Positions 1 to 10,100 of a stretch of 64,000 bases of DNA are shown piece after piece. This DNA is from Micromonospora sp. M71_S20. Its GTDB lineage: Bacteria > Actinomycetota > Actinomycetes > Mycobacteriales > Micromonosporaceae. The stretch lies in assembly GCF_003664255.1 (NCBI RefSeq), contig NZ_RCCV01000003.1, positions 558,001-622,000 on the forward strand, read 5' to 3'. The translations under genes were made by a program, and so were the position numbers. Each line of letters starts with the position of its first letter. Position 1 is the stretch's first letter. A model generated the notes under the pieces. That model was not told where the DNA came from and searched no databases. It saw only the letters and a list, made by a program, of their open reading frames with translations.

Positions 1-23
1 CCGGTCCGGCGGCGTCCGTAGGC

Positions 24-827
24 GTGCTCGACGAGATCCTGGCCGGCGTGCGTGAGGACGTCGCCCGGCGACAGGAGCAGGTTTCGCTGGAGCGGATCCG
101 CGACCTGGCCGCCGCCGCGCCGCCGCCGCTGGACGCGTACGCGGCCCTGCGCAAGCCGGGCGTCGCCGTGATCGCCGAGGTGAAGCGCTCGTCGCCGTCC
201 AAGGGGCGGTTGGCCGAGATCGCCGACCCGGCCGACCTGGCCGGCGACTACGCCGCCGGCGGCGCGCGGGCGATCAGCGTGCTCACCGAGGGGCGCTGGT
301 TCGGCGGCTCGCTCGACGACCTGGCCGCCGTCCGCGCCGCCGTCAGCATCCCGGTGCTGCGCAAGGACTTCGTCGTCTCCAGCTACCAGGTGCACGAGGC
401 CCGCGCGCACGGTGCCGACCTGGTGCTGCTGATCGTCGCCGCGCTGGAGCAGAACGCCCTCGTCGGCCTGCTCGAGCGGATCGAGTCGCTGGGCATGACC
501 GCGCTGGTCGAGGTCCACGACGAGGAGGAGGCCGACCGCGCCCTGGAGGCCGGTGCCCAGGTGATCGGGGTCAACGCCCGCAACCTGCGTACGCTGGAGG
601 TCGACCGCTCGGTGTTCGAGCGGATCGCGCCCGGCCTGCCCAGCAGCGTCGTCAAGATCGCGGAGTCGGGGGTGCGCGGCCCGCACGACCTCATCCGGTA
701 CGCCTCGGCGGGCGCCGACGCGGTCCTGGTCGGCGAGGGCCTGGTCACCCAGAAGAGCCCCCGCGAGGCGGTGGCCGAGCTGGTCAACGCCGGCAACCAC
801 CCGGCCACGCCCCGCCCGGTGCGCTGA
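24..827 (+). CDS. trpC: Indole-3-glycerol phosphate synthase
   Basis: This enzyme closes the indole ring of tryptophan by converting carboxyphenylamino-deoxyribulose phosphate to indole-3-glycerol phosphate in the cytoplasm. The 267-residue product has the family's usual length and single TIM-barrel layout. The motifs [10 protein letters not shown] (catalytic Lys), RKDF (second catalytic Lys), [15 protein letters not shown] and AESGV are all in order. A GTG at 24 is used as start because the conserved [12 protein letters not shown] segment follows at once. It is followed after 37 bp by trpB and then trpA, so the three form a biosynthetic operon. The window begins too close to show what lies upstream. 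Confidence 0.96.
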   Translation: MLDEILAGVREDVARRQEQVSLERIRDLAAAAPPPLDAYAALRKPGVAVIAEVKRSSPSKGRLAEIADPADLAGDYAAGGARAISVLTEGRWFGGSLDDLAAVRAAVSIPVLRKDFVVSSYQVHEARAHGADLVLLIVAALEQNALVGLLERIESLGMTALVEVHDEEEADRALEAGAQVIGVNARNLRTLEVDRSVFERIAPGLPSSVVKIAESGVRGPHDLIRYASAGADAVLVGEGLVTQKSPREAVAELVNAGNHPATPRPVR

Positions 828-864
828 TCCCGCGCCGGTTCGTCAGCACCGAGAGGACCATCTC

Positions 865-2103
865 ATGAGCGCCGACGCGTTGGCCGCACCGGCCGGTCCG
901 CTGCCCGACCCCGCCGGCCACTTCGGCCGCTTCGGCGGCCGGTTCGTACCGGAGGCGCTGGTCGCGGCGCTCGACGAGCTGGACGCGGCGCACCGCGCGG
1001 CGATGGCCGACGAGTCGTTCCGGGTCGAGTTCGGCGCCCTGCTGCGCGACTACGCCGGCACCCCCTCGCTGCTCTACGCGGCGCAGCGGTTCTCCGCCAA
1101 GGTGGGGGCGCGGGTGCTGCTCAAGCGCGAGGACCTCAACCACACCGGGGCGCACAAGGTGCGCAACGTGCTCGGCCAGGCCCTGCTGACCAGGCGGATG
1201 GGCAAGCGCCGGGTGATCGCGGAGACCGGCGCCGGCCAGCACGGCGTCGCCACCGCCACCGCCGCCGCCCTGTTCGACCTCGACTGCGTGGTCTACATGG
1301 GCCAGGTCGACACCGAGCGGCAGGCGCTCAACGTGGCCCGGATGCGGATGCTCGGCGCCACCGTCGTCCCCGTCACCAACGGCTCGCGCACGCTCAAGGA
1401 CGCGATGAACGAGGCGATGCGCGACTGGGTCGCCAACGTCGACGACACCCACTACCTGATCGGCACCGCCGCCGGGCCGCACCCCTTCCCGGCGATGGTC
1501 CGCGACTTCGTCCGGGGCATCGGCGACGAGGCGCGGCAGCAGTGCCTGGACCTGACCGGCGCGCTGCCGGACGCCGTCACCGCCTGCGTCGGCGGCGGCT
1601 CCAACGCGCTGGGCATCTTCCACGCCTTCGTCGGCGACCCCGACGTGCGCCTGTACGGCTTCGAGGCCGGCGGCGACGGGGTGGAGACCGGCCGGCACGC
1701 CGCCAGCATCACCGGCGGCTCCGCCGGGGTGCTGCACGGCACCCGGACGTACGTGCTCCAGGACGCCGACGGGCAGACGTGCGAGTCGCACTCGATCTCC
1801 GCCGGGCTGGACTACCCGGGCGTCGGGCCGGAGCACGCCTGGCTGCACGACAGCGGCCGGGCGACCTACCTGCCGGTGACCGACGACGAGGCGATGGCCG
1901 CGTTCGAGCTGCTCTGCCGCACCGAGGGCATCATCCCGGCGATCGAGAGCGCCCACGCGCTCGCCGGCACCCTCAAGATTGCCCCGAAGCTCGCCGCGGA
2001 GCTGGGCCGGGAGCCCACCATCGTGGTCAACCTCTCCGGCCGGGGCGACAAGGACGTGCACACCGCCGGCGACTACTTCGGCATCCTCGACAAGGAGCAG
2101 TGA
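865..2103 (+). CDS. trpB: Tryptophan synthase beta chain
   Basis: TrpB condenses indole with serine in a PLP-dependent reaction and works as an alpha2-beta2 complex with TrpA. The 412-residue protein starts at an ATG preceded by GAGAGGA. It shows the N-terminal [13 protein letters not shown] segment, the PLP-lysine motif [10 protein letters not shown] near residue 98, the phosphate-binding loop GGGSNALG, and the C-terminal NLSGRGDKD. The gene ends 4 bp before trpA, as expected for two subunits made in equal amounts. Nothing unusual is seen. Confidence 0.97.
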   Translation: MSADALAAPAGPLPDPAGHFGRFGGRFVPEALVAALDELDAAHRAAMADESFRVEFGALLRDYAGTPSLLYAAQRFSAKVGARVLLKREDLNHTGAHKVRNVLGQALLTRRMGKRRVIAETGAGQHGVATATAAALFDLDCVVYMGQVDTERQALNVARMRMLGATVVPVTNGSRTLKDAMNEAMRDWVANVDDTHYLIGTAAGPHPFPAMVRDFVRGIGDEARQQCLDLTGALPDAVTACVGGGSNALGIFHAFVGDPDVRLYGFEAGGDGVETGRHAASITGGSAGVLHGTRTYVLQDADGQTCESHSISAGLDYPGVGPEHAWLHDSGRATYLPVTDDEAMAAFELLCRTEGIIPAIESAHALAGTLKIAPKLAAELGREPTIVVNLSGRGDKDVHTAGDYFGILDKEQ

Positions 2104-2107
2104 GAAC

Positions 2108-2911
2108 GTGAGCCGGATCGGGGTGGCCTTCGACAAGGCCCGCGCCGACGGGCGGGCCGTGCTGGTCGGCTGCATGCCGGCCGGGTTCCCGACCGTCGAG
2201 GGCAGCATCGCCGCGATGACCGCCATGGTCGAGGCCGGTGTCGACGTCATCGAGGTCGAGATCCCGTACTCCGACCCGGTGATGGACGGGCCGGTGATCC
2301 AGAAGGCCAGCGACATCGCCCTCGCCGGCGGCGTACGCACCAGGGACACGCTGCGCGTCATCGAGGCGGTCGCGGCCACCGGGGCGCCCGTGGTCACGAT
2401 GACCTACTGGAACCCCGTCGAGCGGTACGGCGTCGACGCCTTCGCCCGGGACCTCGCCTCGGCCGGGGGCACCGGGCTGGTCACCCCCGACCTGATCCCC
2501 GAGGAGGCCGGCGAGTGGCTCGCCGCCTCGGACGCGTACGGGCTGGACCGCACCTTCCTGGTCTCGCCGTCCTCGACCGACGCGCGGCTGGCGATGACCG
2601 TCGGGCACTGCCGGGGCTTCGTCTACGCCACCGCGATCATGGGGGTGACCGGCGCCCGGGCGCAGACGTCCGACGCGGCGCCCGTCCTGGTGTCGCGGGT
2701 GCGGGAGGTCACCGAGCTGCCGGTCGGCGTCGGGCTGGGCGTCGGCACGGGCGCGCAGGCCGGCACCGTCGCCGGGTACGCCGACGGCGTCATCGTCGGC
2801 AGCGCCCTGATCCGCTGCCTGCTCGACGCGCCGGACGAGGCGTCCGGGCTGGCCGCCCTGCGCGCGCTGAGCGCGGAACTCGCCGAGGGCGTCCGCAACC
2901 CCGCCCGCTGA
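2108..2911 (+). CDS. trpA: Tryptophan synthase alpha chain
   Basis: TrpA cleaves indole-3-glycerol phosphate and passes indole to TrpB. The frame is open further upstream into trpB, but the GTG at 2108, four bases after the trpB stop, gives the normal 267-residue protein beginning SRIGVAFDKA. The catalytic Glu49 and Asp56 lie in EVEIPYSDP, followed by VMDGPVIQKA. The phosphate-binding end VGVGLGVGTGAQA and the VIVGSALIR segment are intact. A GC-rich hairpin at 2957-2979 probably ends the trp transcript. Confidence 0.96.
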   Translation: MSRIGVAFDKARADGRAVLVGCMPAGFPTVEGSIAAMTAMVEAGVDVIEVEIPYSDPVMDGPVIQKASDIALAGGVRTRDTLRVIEAVAATGAPVVTMTYWNPVERYGVDAFARDLASAGGTGLVTPDLIPEEAGEWLAASDAYGLDRTFLVSPSSTDARLAMTVGHCRGFVYATAIMGVTGARAQTSDAAPVLVSRVREVTELPVGVGLGVGTGAQAGTVAGYADGVIVGSALIRCLLDAPDEASGLAALRALSAELAEGVRNPAR

Positions 2912-2956
2912 GCCCGGCCGCGCCATCCCGGCCGCCGAGTGGGGCGACCCCGACCC

Positions 2957-2979
2957 GGCGGGCCAGGTCACGGCCCGCC
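2957..2979. terminator. Hairpin between trpA and the convergent NUDIX gene
   Basis: GGCGGGCC and GGCCCGCC form a perfect 8-bp stem with a 7-nt loop. It sits in the 75-bp gap between two convergent genes, and no T-run follows. A bidirectional terminator is inferred. Confidence 0.55.
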
Positions 2980-2986
2980 CCGGGGG

Positions 2987-3529
2987 TCAGTGCTGGGGTG
3001 TCCGGTCGGCCGGCGGAGTGCTCCGCTGCCCCGGTGGGTGGCCCGCCGCCGGCACCGGATCGCCCGGGGCGGCGTCACGCAGCACGCCGGAGCGGCCCGC
3101 CAGGGCGTCGGTGAGCGCCGCCCGGGTGGTCGGGGTGAGCGCCTCGGGCAGGGCCGAGGGGTGGTGCCAGGACAGCCGGCAGCCGCCCGCCGGGTCGCCG
3201 ACCGGCCCCGACCCCCGCGTACGCGCCCGGAAGACGTGCACCAGGACGTCGGGCAGCGGCCCGGCCCGCCCGGCCGCCGAAGCCGCGCGCGCCGGCGGCG
3301 ACGGCCCGCACCGCCCGGCGAGGTGGTAGAGGCCGACCAGGTCGACGACCTCGACCTCCCACCCGGTCTCGGCCCGGATGTCGCGCGTGGCCGCGTGCAC
3401 GGGGCTCTCGGCCGGGCGCAGCCGCCCACCGGGCAGCCCGTGGCGCTCGCCCCGCCCCTGCCGGCACAGCAGCACCCGGCCGGCGTCGTCGGTGACGACC
3501 GCGGCGACCGCCCAGGTGAGCGCGCTCAT
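2987..3529 (-). CDS. NUDIX hydrolase family protein (degenerate Nudix box)
   Basis: The 180-residue product has the NUDIX fold pattern: WAVAAVVTDDAGRVLLCRQG, then GLPGGRLRPAES, then the Nudix helix RDIRAETGWEV around residues 60-70. The consensus REUXEEXGU is only partly kept: the first Glu is Asp, the next is Ala, and only the third acidic position remains Glu, so metal binding may be weakened. The substrate cannot be inferred. ATG at 3529 is chosen over a TTG two codons upstream because a TAGGCT -10 box lies 8 nt before it, suggesting a leaderless transcript. The gene sits antisense between trpA and lgt. Confidence 0.8.
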   Translation of the reverse strand: MSALTWAVAAVVTDDAGRVLLCRQGRGERHGLPGGRLRPAESPVHAATRDIRAETGWEVEVVDLVGLYHLAGRCGPSPPARAASAAGRAGPLPDVLVHVFRARTRGSGPVGDPAGGCRLSWHHPSALPEALTPTTRAALTDALAGRSGVLRDAAPGDPVPAAGHPPGQRSTPPADRTPQH

Positions 3530-3616
3530 GGACAAAGAGCCTACGGCGGCGCAAACCAGAAGTCACCGGTACCGGCGGACGGTGGACCGGGGTGCCACCG
3601 GAGGGGTGCACGGCGG

Positions 3617-3622
3617 TAGCGT
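3617..3622 (+). promoter_or_regulatory. -10 box of lgt (leaderless)
   Basis: TAGCGT ends 8 nt before the GTG start at 3631, placing the probable transcription start at or next to the start codon. No Shine-Dalgarno sequence is present in the gap. Confidence 0.5.
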
Positions 3623-3630
3623 GTGCATCC

Positions 3631-4809
3631 GTGACTCTCGCCTCGCTGACCCCCCAGGCGGCTCTGCCCAGCCCCAGCACCGCCGTCTGGCAGCTCGGAC
3701 CGGTGCCGATCCGGGCGTACGCGCTGTGCATCATCGTCGGCATCGTGGTGGCCTGCTGGGTCACCGAGCGGCGGCTGCGCCAGCGCGGCGTCGCCCCCGG
3801 CGCGGTCCTCGACATCGCGGTCTGGGCGGTGCCGGCCGGCATCATCGGCGCCCGCATCTACCACGTGATCACCTCGCCGGAGAAGTACTTCGGCACCGGC
3901 GGCGACCCGATGAAGGCGTTCGCCATCTGGGAGGGCGGTCTCGGCATCTGGGGCGCGGTGGCCGGCGGGGCCGTCGGCGCGTGGCTCGCGGCCCGGCAGC
4001 TCGGCATCCCGTTCGCGGTGGTCGCCGACGCGCTGGCGCCCGGCCTGCCGCTGGCGCAGGCGATCGGCCGCCTCGGCAACTGGTTCAACAACGAGCTCTA
4101 CGGCGGCCGGACCAGCCTGCCCTGGGGGCTGGAGATCCACCGGATGGACCCGGACAACCCGGGCCATGCGCTGCGCGACGACGCCGGCCAGCCGATCCTC
4201 GAACCGGGCCTCTACCACCCGACGTTCGCCTACGAGCTGCTGTGGAACCTCGGCGTGGCCGCGCTCGTCCTCGTCCTCGACCGCAAGCTGCGTCTCGGCC
4301 GGGGACGGGCGTTCGCCCTCTACGTGATGGGCTACACGGCCGGGCGGTTCTGGATCGAGCTGATGCGCACCGACGAGGCGAACACCATCCTCGGCGTACG
4401 CCTGAACGTCTGGACCGCCGGCCTGGTCTTCCTCGGCGCCCTGGCCTACTTCGTGCGGGTGCGCGGCCCCCGGGAGTACCTCGTCCCGGTCGGCCCCGCC
4501 GCGACGCCGGAACCGGTCGTCGACTCCGACGTCTCGCAGGTCGACCTGTCCGCGCGGGAGGCCGGCGCCCGGCCGGCCGCCCCGGAGGGCTACCGCGTGG
4601 TCAGCGAGGAGCAGTACCGGCACTGGCGGGACACCGGCGAGGCGCCGGCCGAGCCGGACGGGGCGGCCGCGCCCGGGTCGGCCGACGCGCCGTCGGACGG
4701 GGCGGCCGGTGCGGACGCCGCCCCCGGGTCCGGTGCCGCCCCCGCCGGGGAGACCCCGGAGGACCGGGCCGGGGCCACGGGCACCCGGCCCGCCGACCGC
4801 GACAGCTGA
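3631..4809 (+). CDS. lgt: Prolipoprotein diacylglyceryl transferase
   Basis: Lgt transfers diacylglycerol from phosphatidylglycerol to the lipobox cysteine of prolipoproteins in the cytoplasmic membrane. The product is 392 residues with about seven membrane segments in the first 275. The Lgt signature is seen as IGRLGNWFNNELYGG, with the later HPTFAYELLWNL and GRFWIELMRTDEAN motifs. After residue ~280 comes a Pro/Ala/Asp/Glu-rich tail of about 115 residues, common in actinobacterial Lgt but of unknown role. GTG at 3631 is chosen because a -10 box lies just upstream; a start 13 codons earlier is possible. The gene lies after trpCBA and the antisense NUDIX gene. Confidence 0.94.
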   Translation: MTLASLTPQAALPSPSTAVWQLGPVPIRAYALCIIVGIVVACWVTERRLRQRGVAPGAVLDIAVWAVPAGIIGARIYHVITSPEKYFGTGGDPMKAFAIWEGGLGIWGAVAGGAVGAWLAARQLGIPFAVVADALAPGLPLAQAIGRLGNWFNNELYGGRTSLPWGLEIHRMDPDNPGHALRDDAGQPILEPGLYHPTFAYELLWNLGVAALVLVLDRKLRLGRGRAFALYVMGYTAGRFWIELMRTDEANTILGVRLNVWTAGLVFLGALAYFVRVRGPREYLVPVGPAATPEPVVDSDVSQVDLSAREAGARPAAPEGYRVVSEEQYRHWRDTGEAPAEPDGAAAPGSADAPSDGAAGADAAPGSGAAPAGETPEDRAGATGTRPADRDS

Positions 4810-4822
4810 GAAGGAGCACCCC

Positions 4823-6010
4823 ATGCGTAGCGCGGTCGTGGTCGGCGCCGGGATCGGCGGCCTCGCGGTCGCCGGCGCGCTGGCCCGCTCCGGCTGGCGG
4901 GTCACCCTGCTGGAGCGTGCCGACCGCGTCCGCCCCGAGCCGACCGCCGTGGCGCTCTGGCCCAACGGCGTACGCGCGCTGCGCGCCCTGGGCCTCGGTG
5001 CCGGCCTGGAGGCGATCGCCACGGGGCTCCCCGACGGCGGGGTGCGCCGCCCGGACGGGCACTGGCTGGTGCAGCCCCGCCCCACGCCGGCCGACCGGAT
5101 GCCGGTGGTGGTGCACCGGGAGGACCTGCACGACGCGCTGATCGCCGGCCTGGGCGACGAGGTCGAGCTGCGTACCGGGGTGACCGTGCGGACGGTCCGC
5201 GCCGTGTCCGGGGAGCGCCCCTCGGTCGGCGACGGTCGGCACACCATCGAGGCCGACCTGGTCGTCGCCGCCGACGGCACTGACAGCGCGGTCCGCCGGC
5301 AACTCGCCCCCGAGTCGGGCGTCATCAGCTCCGGCTGCGCCGCCTGGCGGGCGGTGATCCCCTGGTACCGGGCCCCGAAGCTGCCCGCCGACCGGCCCGT
5401 CGGCGGCGAGGTGCTCGGTGCCGGCTACCGCTTCGTGTCCGCCTCGCTGGGCGAGCGCGGCTCCTCCGGCGGCTCCAGCCGGGGCGGCATCTACTGGGTG
5501 GCCACCGCCGTCGGCGCGCCCCGCCCGGAACCGCCGGAGACCCAGCTCGCCCTGCTCCGCCGCTGGTACGCGGGCTGGCCCGCGCCGATCGCCGACCTGC
5601 TCGACGCCACCGACCCGACCGACCTGGTGCAGCAGGAGATCCGCGAGCTGCGGCCGCTGCCGAGGTCGTACGGCTTCCCGACCGGCCCGGGCGGGGTGGT
5701 GCTGCTCGGCGACGCCGCGCACGCCATGCCGCCGCACCTCGGCCAGGGCGCCTGCCTCGCCTTCGAGGACGCCGCGACCCTCGCCTCGCTGCTGCGCGAG
5801 TCCCGGCTGCCCGACGCGGTGACGGCGTACGACCGGGTGCGCCGGCCCCGGGCGGCGACGGTGGTCCGGCAGACCCGCCGGATGTCGGCGGTGCTGAAGG
5901 CCCGGGGCCCGCTGGCGCTGCGCGCCCGCGACGTCGCCCTGGGCGCCCTGAGCCCCCGCCTGCTCTCGACGGCCGCCACCACGGCCTCCCAGTGGCGCCC
6001 CCCGACCTGA
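4823..6010 (+). CDS. FAD-dependent aromatic hydroxylase-type monooxygenase
   Basis: This 395-residue protein belongs to the PheA/UbiH-like FAD_binding_3 group of single-component flavin monooxygenases. The N-terminal Rossmann motif VVGAGIGGLAVAGAL binds FAD, the DG motif appears as VAADGTDSAVRR, and the GD motif as LLGDAAHAMPPHLGQGA near residue 295. ATG at 4823 follows GAAGGAG and is 13 bp after the lgt stop, so it is probably cotranscribed with lgt. Family members hydroxylate aromatic or heteroaromatic compounds; the substrate here is unknown. It ends before a long palindrome. Confidence 0.88.
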   Translation: MRSAVVVGAGIGGLAVAGALARSGWRVTLLERADRVRPEPTAVALWPNGVRALRALGLGAGLEAIATGLPDGGVRRPDGHWLVQPRPTPADRMPVVVHREDLHDALIAGLGDEVELRTGVTVRTVRAVSGERPSVGDGRHTIEADLVVAADGTDSAVRRQLAPESGVISSGCAAWRAVIPWYRAPKLPADRPVGGEVLGAGYRFVSASLGERGSSGGSSRGGIYWVATAVGAPRPEPPETQLALLRRWYAGWPAPIADLLDATDPTDLVQQEIRELRPLPRSYGFPTGPGGVVLLGDAAHAMPPHLGQGACLAFEDAATLASLLRESRLPDAVTAYDRVRRPRAATVVRQTRRMSAVLKARGPLALRARDVALGALSPRLLSTAATTASQWRPPT

Positions 6011-6058
6011 CTCCTCCCCACCCCACCCGCGCCCGGCGCCTCACCCGCCGCTGCTGCC

Positions 6059-6127
6059 GATCATGCAGTTGTGGTGGGGGATGAAAGCCGTGAGCCGGGT
6101 CGAATCAGGCACCACAACTGCATGATC
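6059..6127. repeat. 18-bp perfect interrupted palindrome between convergent genes
   Basis: GATCATGCAGTTGTGGTG at 6059-6076 is exactly complementary to 6110-6127, with a 33-nt loop. It fills the gap between the + strand monooxygenase and the - strand acetyltransferase. The arms are unlike coding sequence around them. It may act as a two-way terminator, or be a member of a dispersed intergenic palindrome family. Confidence 0.85.
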
Positions 6128-6164
6128 GACGCGGCCGGGGGCGGGCCCGGGGTGGAGGGCTCGG

Positions 6165-7010
6165 TCAGGGGGTGACGGGGGCGGGTTCGGCGATGCAGGC
6201 GGTGCCGACGCGGCGGAAGCCGACGCGCAGGTAGACCCGGGCGATGTCCTCGCTGCCCGCCGAGAGGAAGACCAGGTCGGTGCCGGCGGCCAGCAGCTCG
6301 CGGGCCAGCGTGGCGGTGACCGCCGCGCCCAGGCCACGGCGGCGGGCGGCCGGCAGGGTGGCCACGCCGGCGATCTCGGCCACGTCGCCGACCCGCATCG
6401 CAATCCCGCTGGCCAGCGCGCCCTCGGCGGGCGTCTCCGCCAGCACCGACAGCCGCCGGCCGTCGGCGACGCTGGTGCGTTCCTCGTCGAGCGCCGTCTC
6501 GTCCAGCGCGGCCATCGCGGCGTCCCGCTGGGCGGGGCCGGCCTCGCCGGGTGCGGTGCCGGCCGCGGAGAACCCGACGGCGGCGACCGCTCCCCGCGCC
6601 GCCACGTCCGCCGCGAAGTCGGGCGCCGCCCCGTCGAGCACCCGAAGCGGTACGTCCGTGAGGGTCCCCGGGTCGGGCAGGGCGGCCGGGTCGAGCACCA
6701 TCAGCGGCGCCTCCAGCACCGACAGCCCCGCCGAGCGGGCCACGGCCAGCAGGTCGGGGGTGGTCTCGTGCACCCATTCGAGGGCCTCGGGCAGGCCGAG
6801 TTCGCGCTGCCGCTCGCGTACCGCCGTGACGTCCGCCAGCGACGGCGCCTCGGTGGCGTCGAGCCGGGGCCGGGCGTAGAACGGCCAACCGACGCCTTCG
6901 CGGACGAAGAGGACGAGGGCGCCGTGCTCCTCCGTACGGGCCGCGTCCCGGGGCACCGCGTCGTAGAAGTGCTCCAGCCGACCGAACAGGTCCCTGTCAA
7001 GAAAATCCAC
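6165..7010 (-). CDS. GNAT family N-acetyltransferase
   Basis: The 281-residue protein carries a C-terminal GNAT domain: GVATLPAARRRGLGAAVTA, near residue 215, matches the acetyl-CoA pyrophosphate loop (R/Q-x-x-G-x-G/A), and YLRVGFRRVGTA is the usual final beta-strand. The N-terminal half (DLFGRLEHFYDAVPRDAART) has no clear match and may be a second, degenerate GNAT lobe. The start is a GTG with no evident ribosome site. It is divergent from gltB; the 146 bp between them must hold both promoters. The acyl acceptor is unknown. Confidence 0.8.
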   Translation of the reverse strand: MDFLDRDLFGRLEHFYDAVPRDAARTEEHGALVLFVREGVGWPFYARPRLDATEAPSLADVTAVRERQRELGLPEALEWVHETTPDLLAVARSAGLSVLEAPLMVLDPAALPDPGTLTDVPLRVLDGAAPDFAADVAARGAVAAVGFSAAGTAPGEAGPAQRDAAMAALDETALDEERTSVADGRRLSVLAETPAEGALASGIAMRVGDVAEIAGVATLPAARRRGLGAAVTATLARELLAAGTDLVFLSAGSEDIARVYLRVGFRRVGTACIAEPAPVTP

Positions 7011-7156
7011 CGCGCGAGACTACACGTCCCAGAGTCTGGAAGGTGTGATCAATCTGCACTGGCCTTGCGCTCCGGACCCTAACGTAGACTCAATAGACCC
7101 TTGAGGGCCGACGTCGTCCCGATCGAGATCCACCCTGAGCGACGACAGGAGGCCCG

Positions 7157-10100
7157 GTGGCCTTTCCGTACCCTCACAGCAGCCCGAAGCAGGCCCCGCA
7201 CCTCGGCCCGGGAGCGCCCGCGGCCGGGCTCTACGACCCCGCGCAGGAGCACGACGCCTGCGGTGTGGCCTTCGTGGCGGACCTGCACGGGCGGCGCTCG
7301 CACGCGGTCGTGGTCAACGGCCTCGACGCGCTCTGCCGGCTGGATCACCGGGGAGCCCGAGGCGCGGAACCCAACACCGGCGACGGCGCGGGCATCATGA
7401 TCCAGATCCCGGACGCGTTCCTGCGCGCGGTGGTGGAGTTCCCGCTGCCGCCCGCCGGCGAGTACGCCACCGGCCTGGTCTTCCTACCCGACGACGACGC
7501 CGCCGAGGCCCGCGCCCGCCGTGTGGTGGAGAAGTACGCGCTGGTCGAGGGGGCCGACGTGCTCGGCTGGCGGGACGTGCCGGTCGACCCGGGCGGCCTC
7601 GGCGAGACCGCCCTGGCGGCGATGCCCCGGGTGCGGCAGCTCTTCCTCGCCGCGCACCGGCTCACCGACTCGGCGGCCGGGCCGGCCGGGTCGCCCCTGA
7701 GCGGTGTCGAGCTGGAGCGGGTCGCGTTCTGCGTGCGCAAGCAGGCCGAGCGGGAGAGCGCCGAGCGGGGCGTGCCGGCATACTTCCCGTCGCTGTCCGC
7801 ACGGACCATGGTGTTCAAGGGCATGCTCACCCCCGACCAGCTCCCGGCGTTCTACCCGGAGCTGGCCGACGAGCGGGTGGAGAGCGCGATCGCGCTGGTG
7901 CACTCCCGGTTCTCCACCAACACGTTCCCCTCCTGGCCGCTGGCGCACCCGTACCGGCTGATCGCGCACAACGGCGAGATCAACACCATCCGCGGCAACC
8001 GGAACTGGATGCAGGCCCGCGAGGCGCTGCTGCGTACCCCGAACCTGCCGGGCAACATCCGCCGGGTCTTCCCGGTCTGCACCCCCGCCGCCTCCGACTC
8101 GGCGAACTTCGACGAGGTCCTCGAACTGCTGCACCTGGCTGGGCGGAGCCTGCCCCACGCGGTGCTGATGATGATCCCCGAGGCGTGGGAGAACGACCCC
8201 GACATGGCCGCCGACAAGCGCGCCTTCTACCGCTTCCACGCGAGCCTGATGGAGCCGTGGGACGGGCCGGCCTCGGTCGCCTTCACCGACGGCGACGTCG
8301 TCGGCGCCGTGCTGGACCGCAACGGGCTGCGCCCGGGCCGCTGGTGGCGTACGGACGACGGGCTCGTGGTGCTCGGCAGCGAGGCGGGCGTGCTCGACCT
8401 CGACCCGGCCCGGGTGGTCGCCAAGGGCCGCCTCCAGCCGGGCAAGATGTTCCTGGTCGACACCGTCGCCGGCCGCATCGTGCACGACGAGGAGATCAAG
8501 GCGGAGCTGGCGGCCGAGCAGCCGTACGCCGACTGGCTGCACGCCGGCCTGATCGAGCTGACCGACCTGCCTCCGCGCGAGCACACCGTCTACACCCACG
8601 ACTCGGTACGCCGCCGCCAGCAGACCTTCGGCTACACCGAGGAGGAGCTGAAGATCCTGCTCGCGCCGATGGCGCGCACGGGCGCCGAGCCGCTCGGCTC
8701 GATGGGCACCGACACCCCGATCGCCCCGCTGTCCACCCGGCCGCGGCTGCTCTACGACTACTTCCACCAGCTCTTCGCGCAGGTCACGAACCCGCCGCTG
8801 GACGCCATCCGCGAGGAGCTGGTGACCAGCCTGGCGTCGACCATCGGGCCGGAGGGCAACCTGCTCGACCCGGGCCCGGCGAGCTGCCGGCAGATCGTGC
8901 TGCCGTACCCCGTGATCGACAACGACGAGCTGGCCAAGATCCTCTCCATCGACGAGGACGGCGACCTGCCCGGGTTCAAGGCGGTCCGGGTCTCCGGGCT
9001 CTACCGGATCCGGGAGGGCGGCGCCGGGATCAAGGCCCGGCTGACGGAGATCTGCCGGCACGTCTCCGAGGCCATCGAGGACGGCGTGCGCATCCTGGTG
9101 CTGTCGGACCGCGACTCCAACGCCGACCTCGCCCCCATCCCGTCGCTGCTGCTCACCGCCGCCGTGCACCAGCACCTCGTGCGCGAGCAGACCCGCACCC
9201 AGGTGGCGTTGATCGTCGAGTCCGGCGACTGCCGCGAGGTGCACCACGCGGCGGTGCTGATCGGCTACGGCGCGGCGGCGGTGAACCCGTACCTGGCGTT
9301 CGAGTCGGTGGAGGACATGATCTCCACCGGAGCGCTCGTCGGCACGGATCCGGCGAAGGCGGTCCGCAACTACGTCAAGGGCCTCGGCAAGGGCGTCCTG
9401 AAGATCATGTCCAAGATGGGCATCTCGACGGTGTCGTCCTACTGCGGGGCGCAGGTCTTCGAGGCCGTCGGGCTGGACGCCAAGCTGGTCCAGCGCTACT
9501 TCCGGGGCACCCCGAGCAAGATCGGCGGGATCGGGCTGGACGGCATCCACGCCGAGGTCGCCGCCCGGCACGCGGTGGCCTGGCCGCCGCCGGGCGCCGA
9601 GGCCACCGGCCGGCTGGAGGTGGGCGGCGAGTACCAGTGGCGCCGCGAGGGCGAGCTGCACCTGTTCAACCCGGAGACGGTCTTCCTGCTCCAGCACGCC
9701 ACCCGCAGCCGCCAGTACGACGTCTTCCGCCAGTACACGGCCAAGGTCGACGAGCTGGCCGCGAAGGCCGGCTCGCTGCGCGGGCTGTTCACCCTGCGTA
9801 CCGGCGTGCGGCCCCCGGTGCCGATCGACGAGGTCGAGCCGGCCACCGAGATCGTCAAGCGGTTCGCCACCGGCGCCATGTCGTACGGGTCGATCTCGGC
9901 GGAGGCGCACGAGACCCTGGCGATCGCGATGAACCGGCTCGGCGGCAAGTCCAACACCGGCGAGGGCGGCGAGGACGTCGAGCGGCTGCACGACCCGACC
10001 CGCCGTTCCGCCGTGAAGCAGATCGCCAGCGGCCGGTTCGGGGTGACCAGCGAATACCTGGTCAACGCCGACGACCTCCAAATCAAGATGGCGCAGGGCG

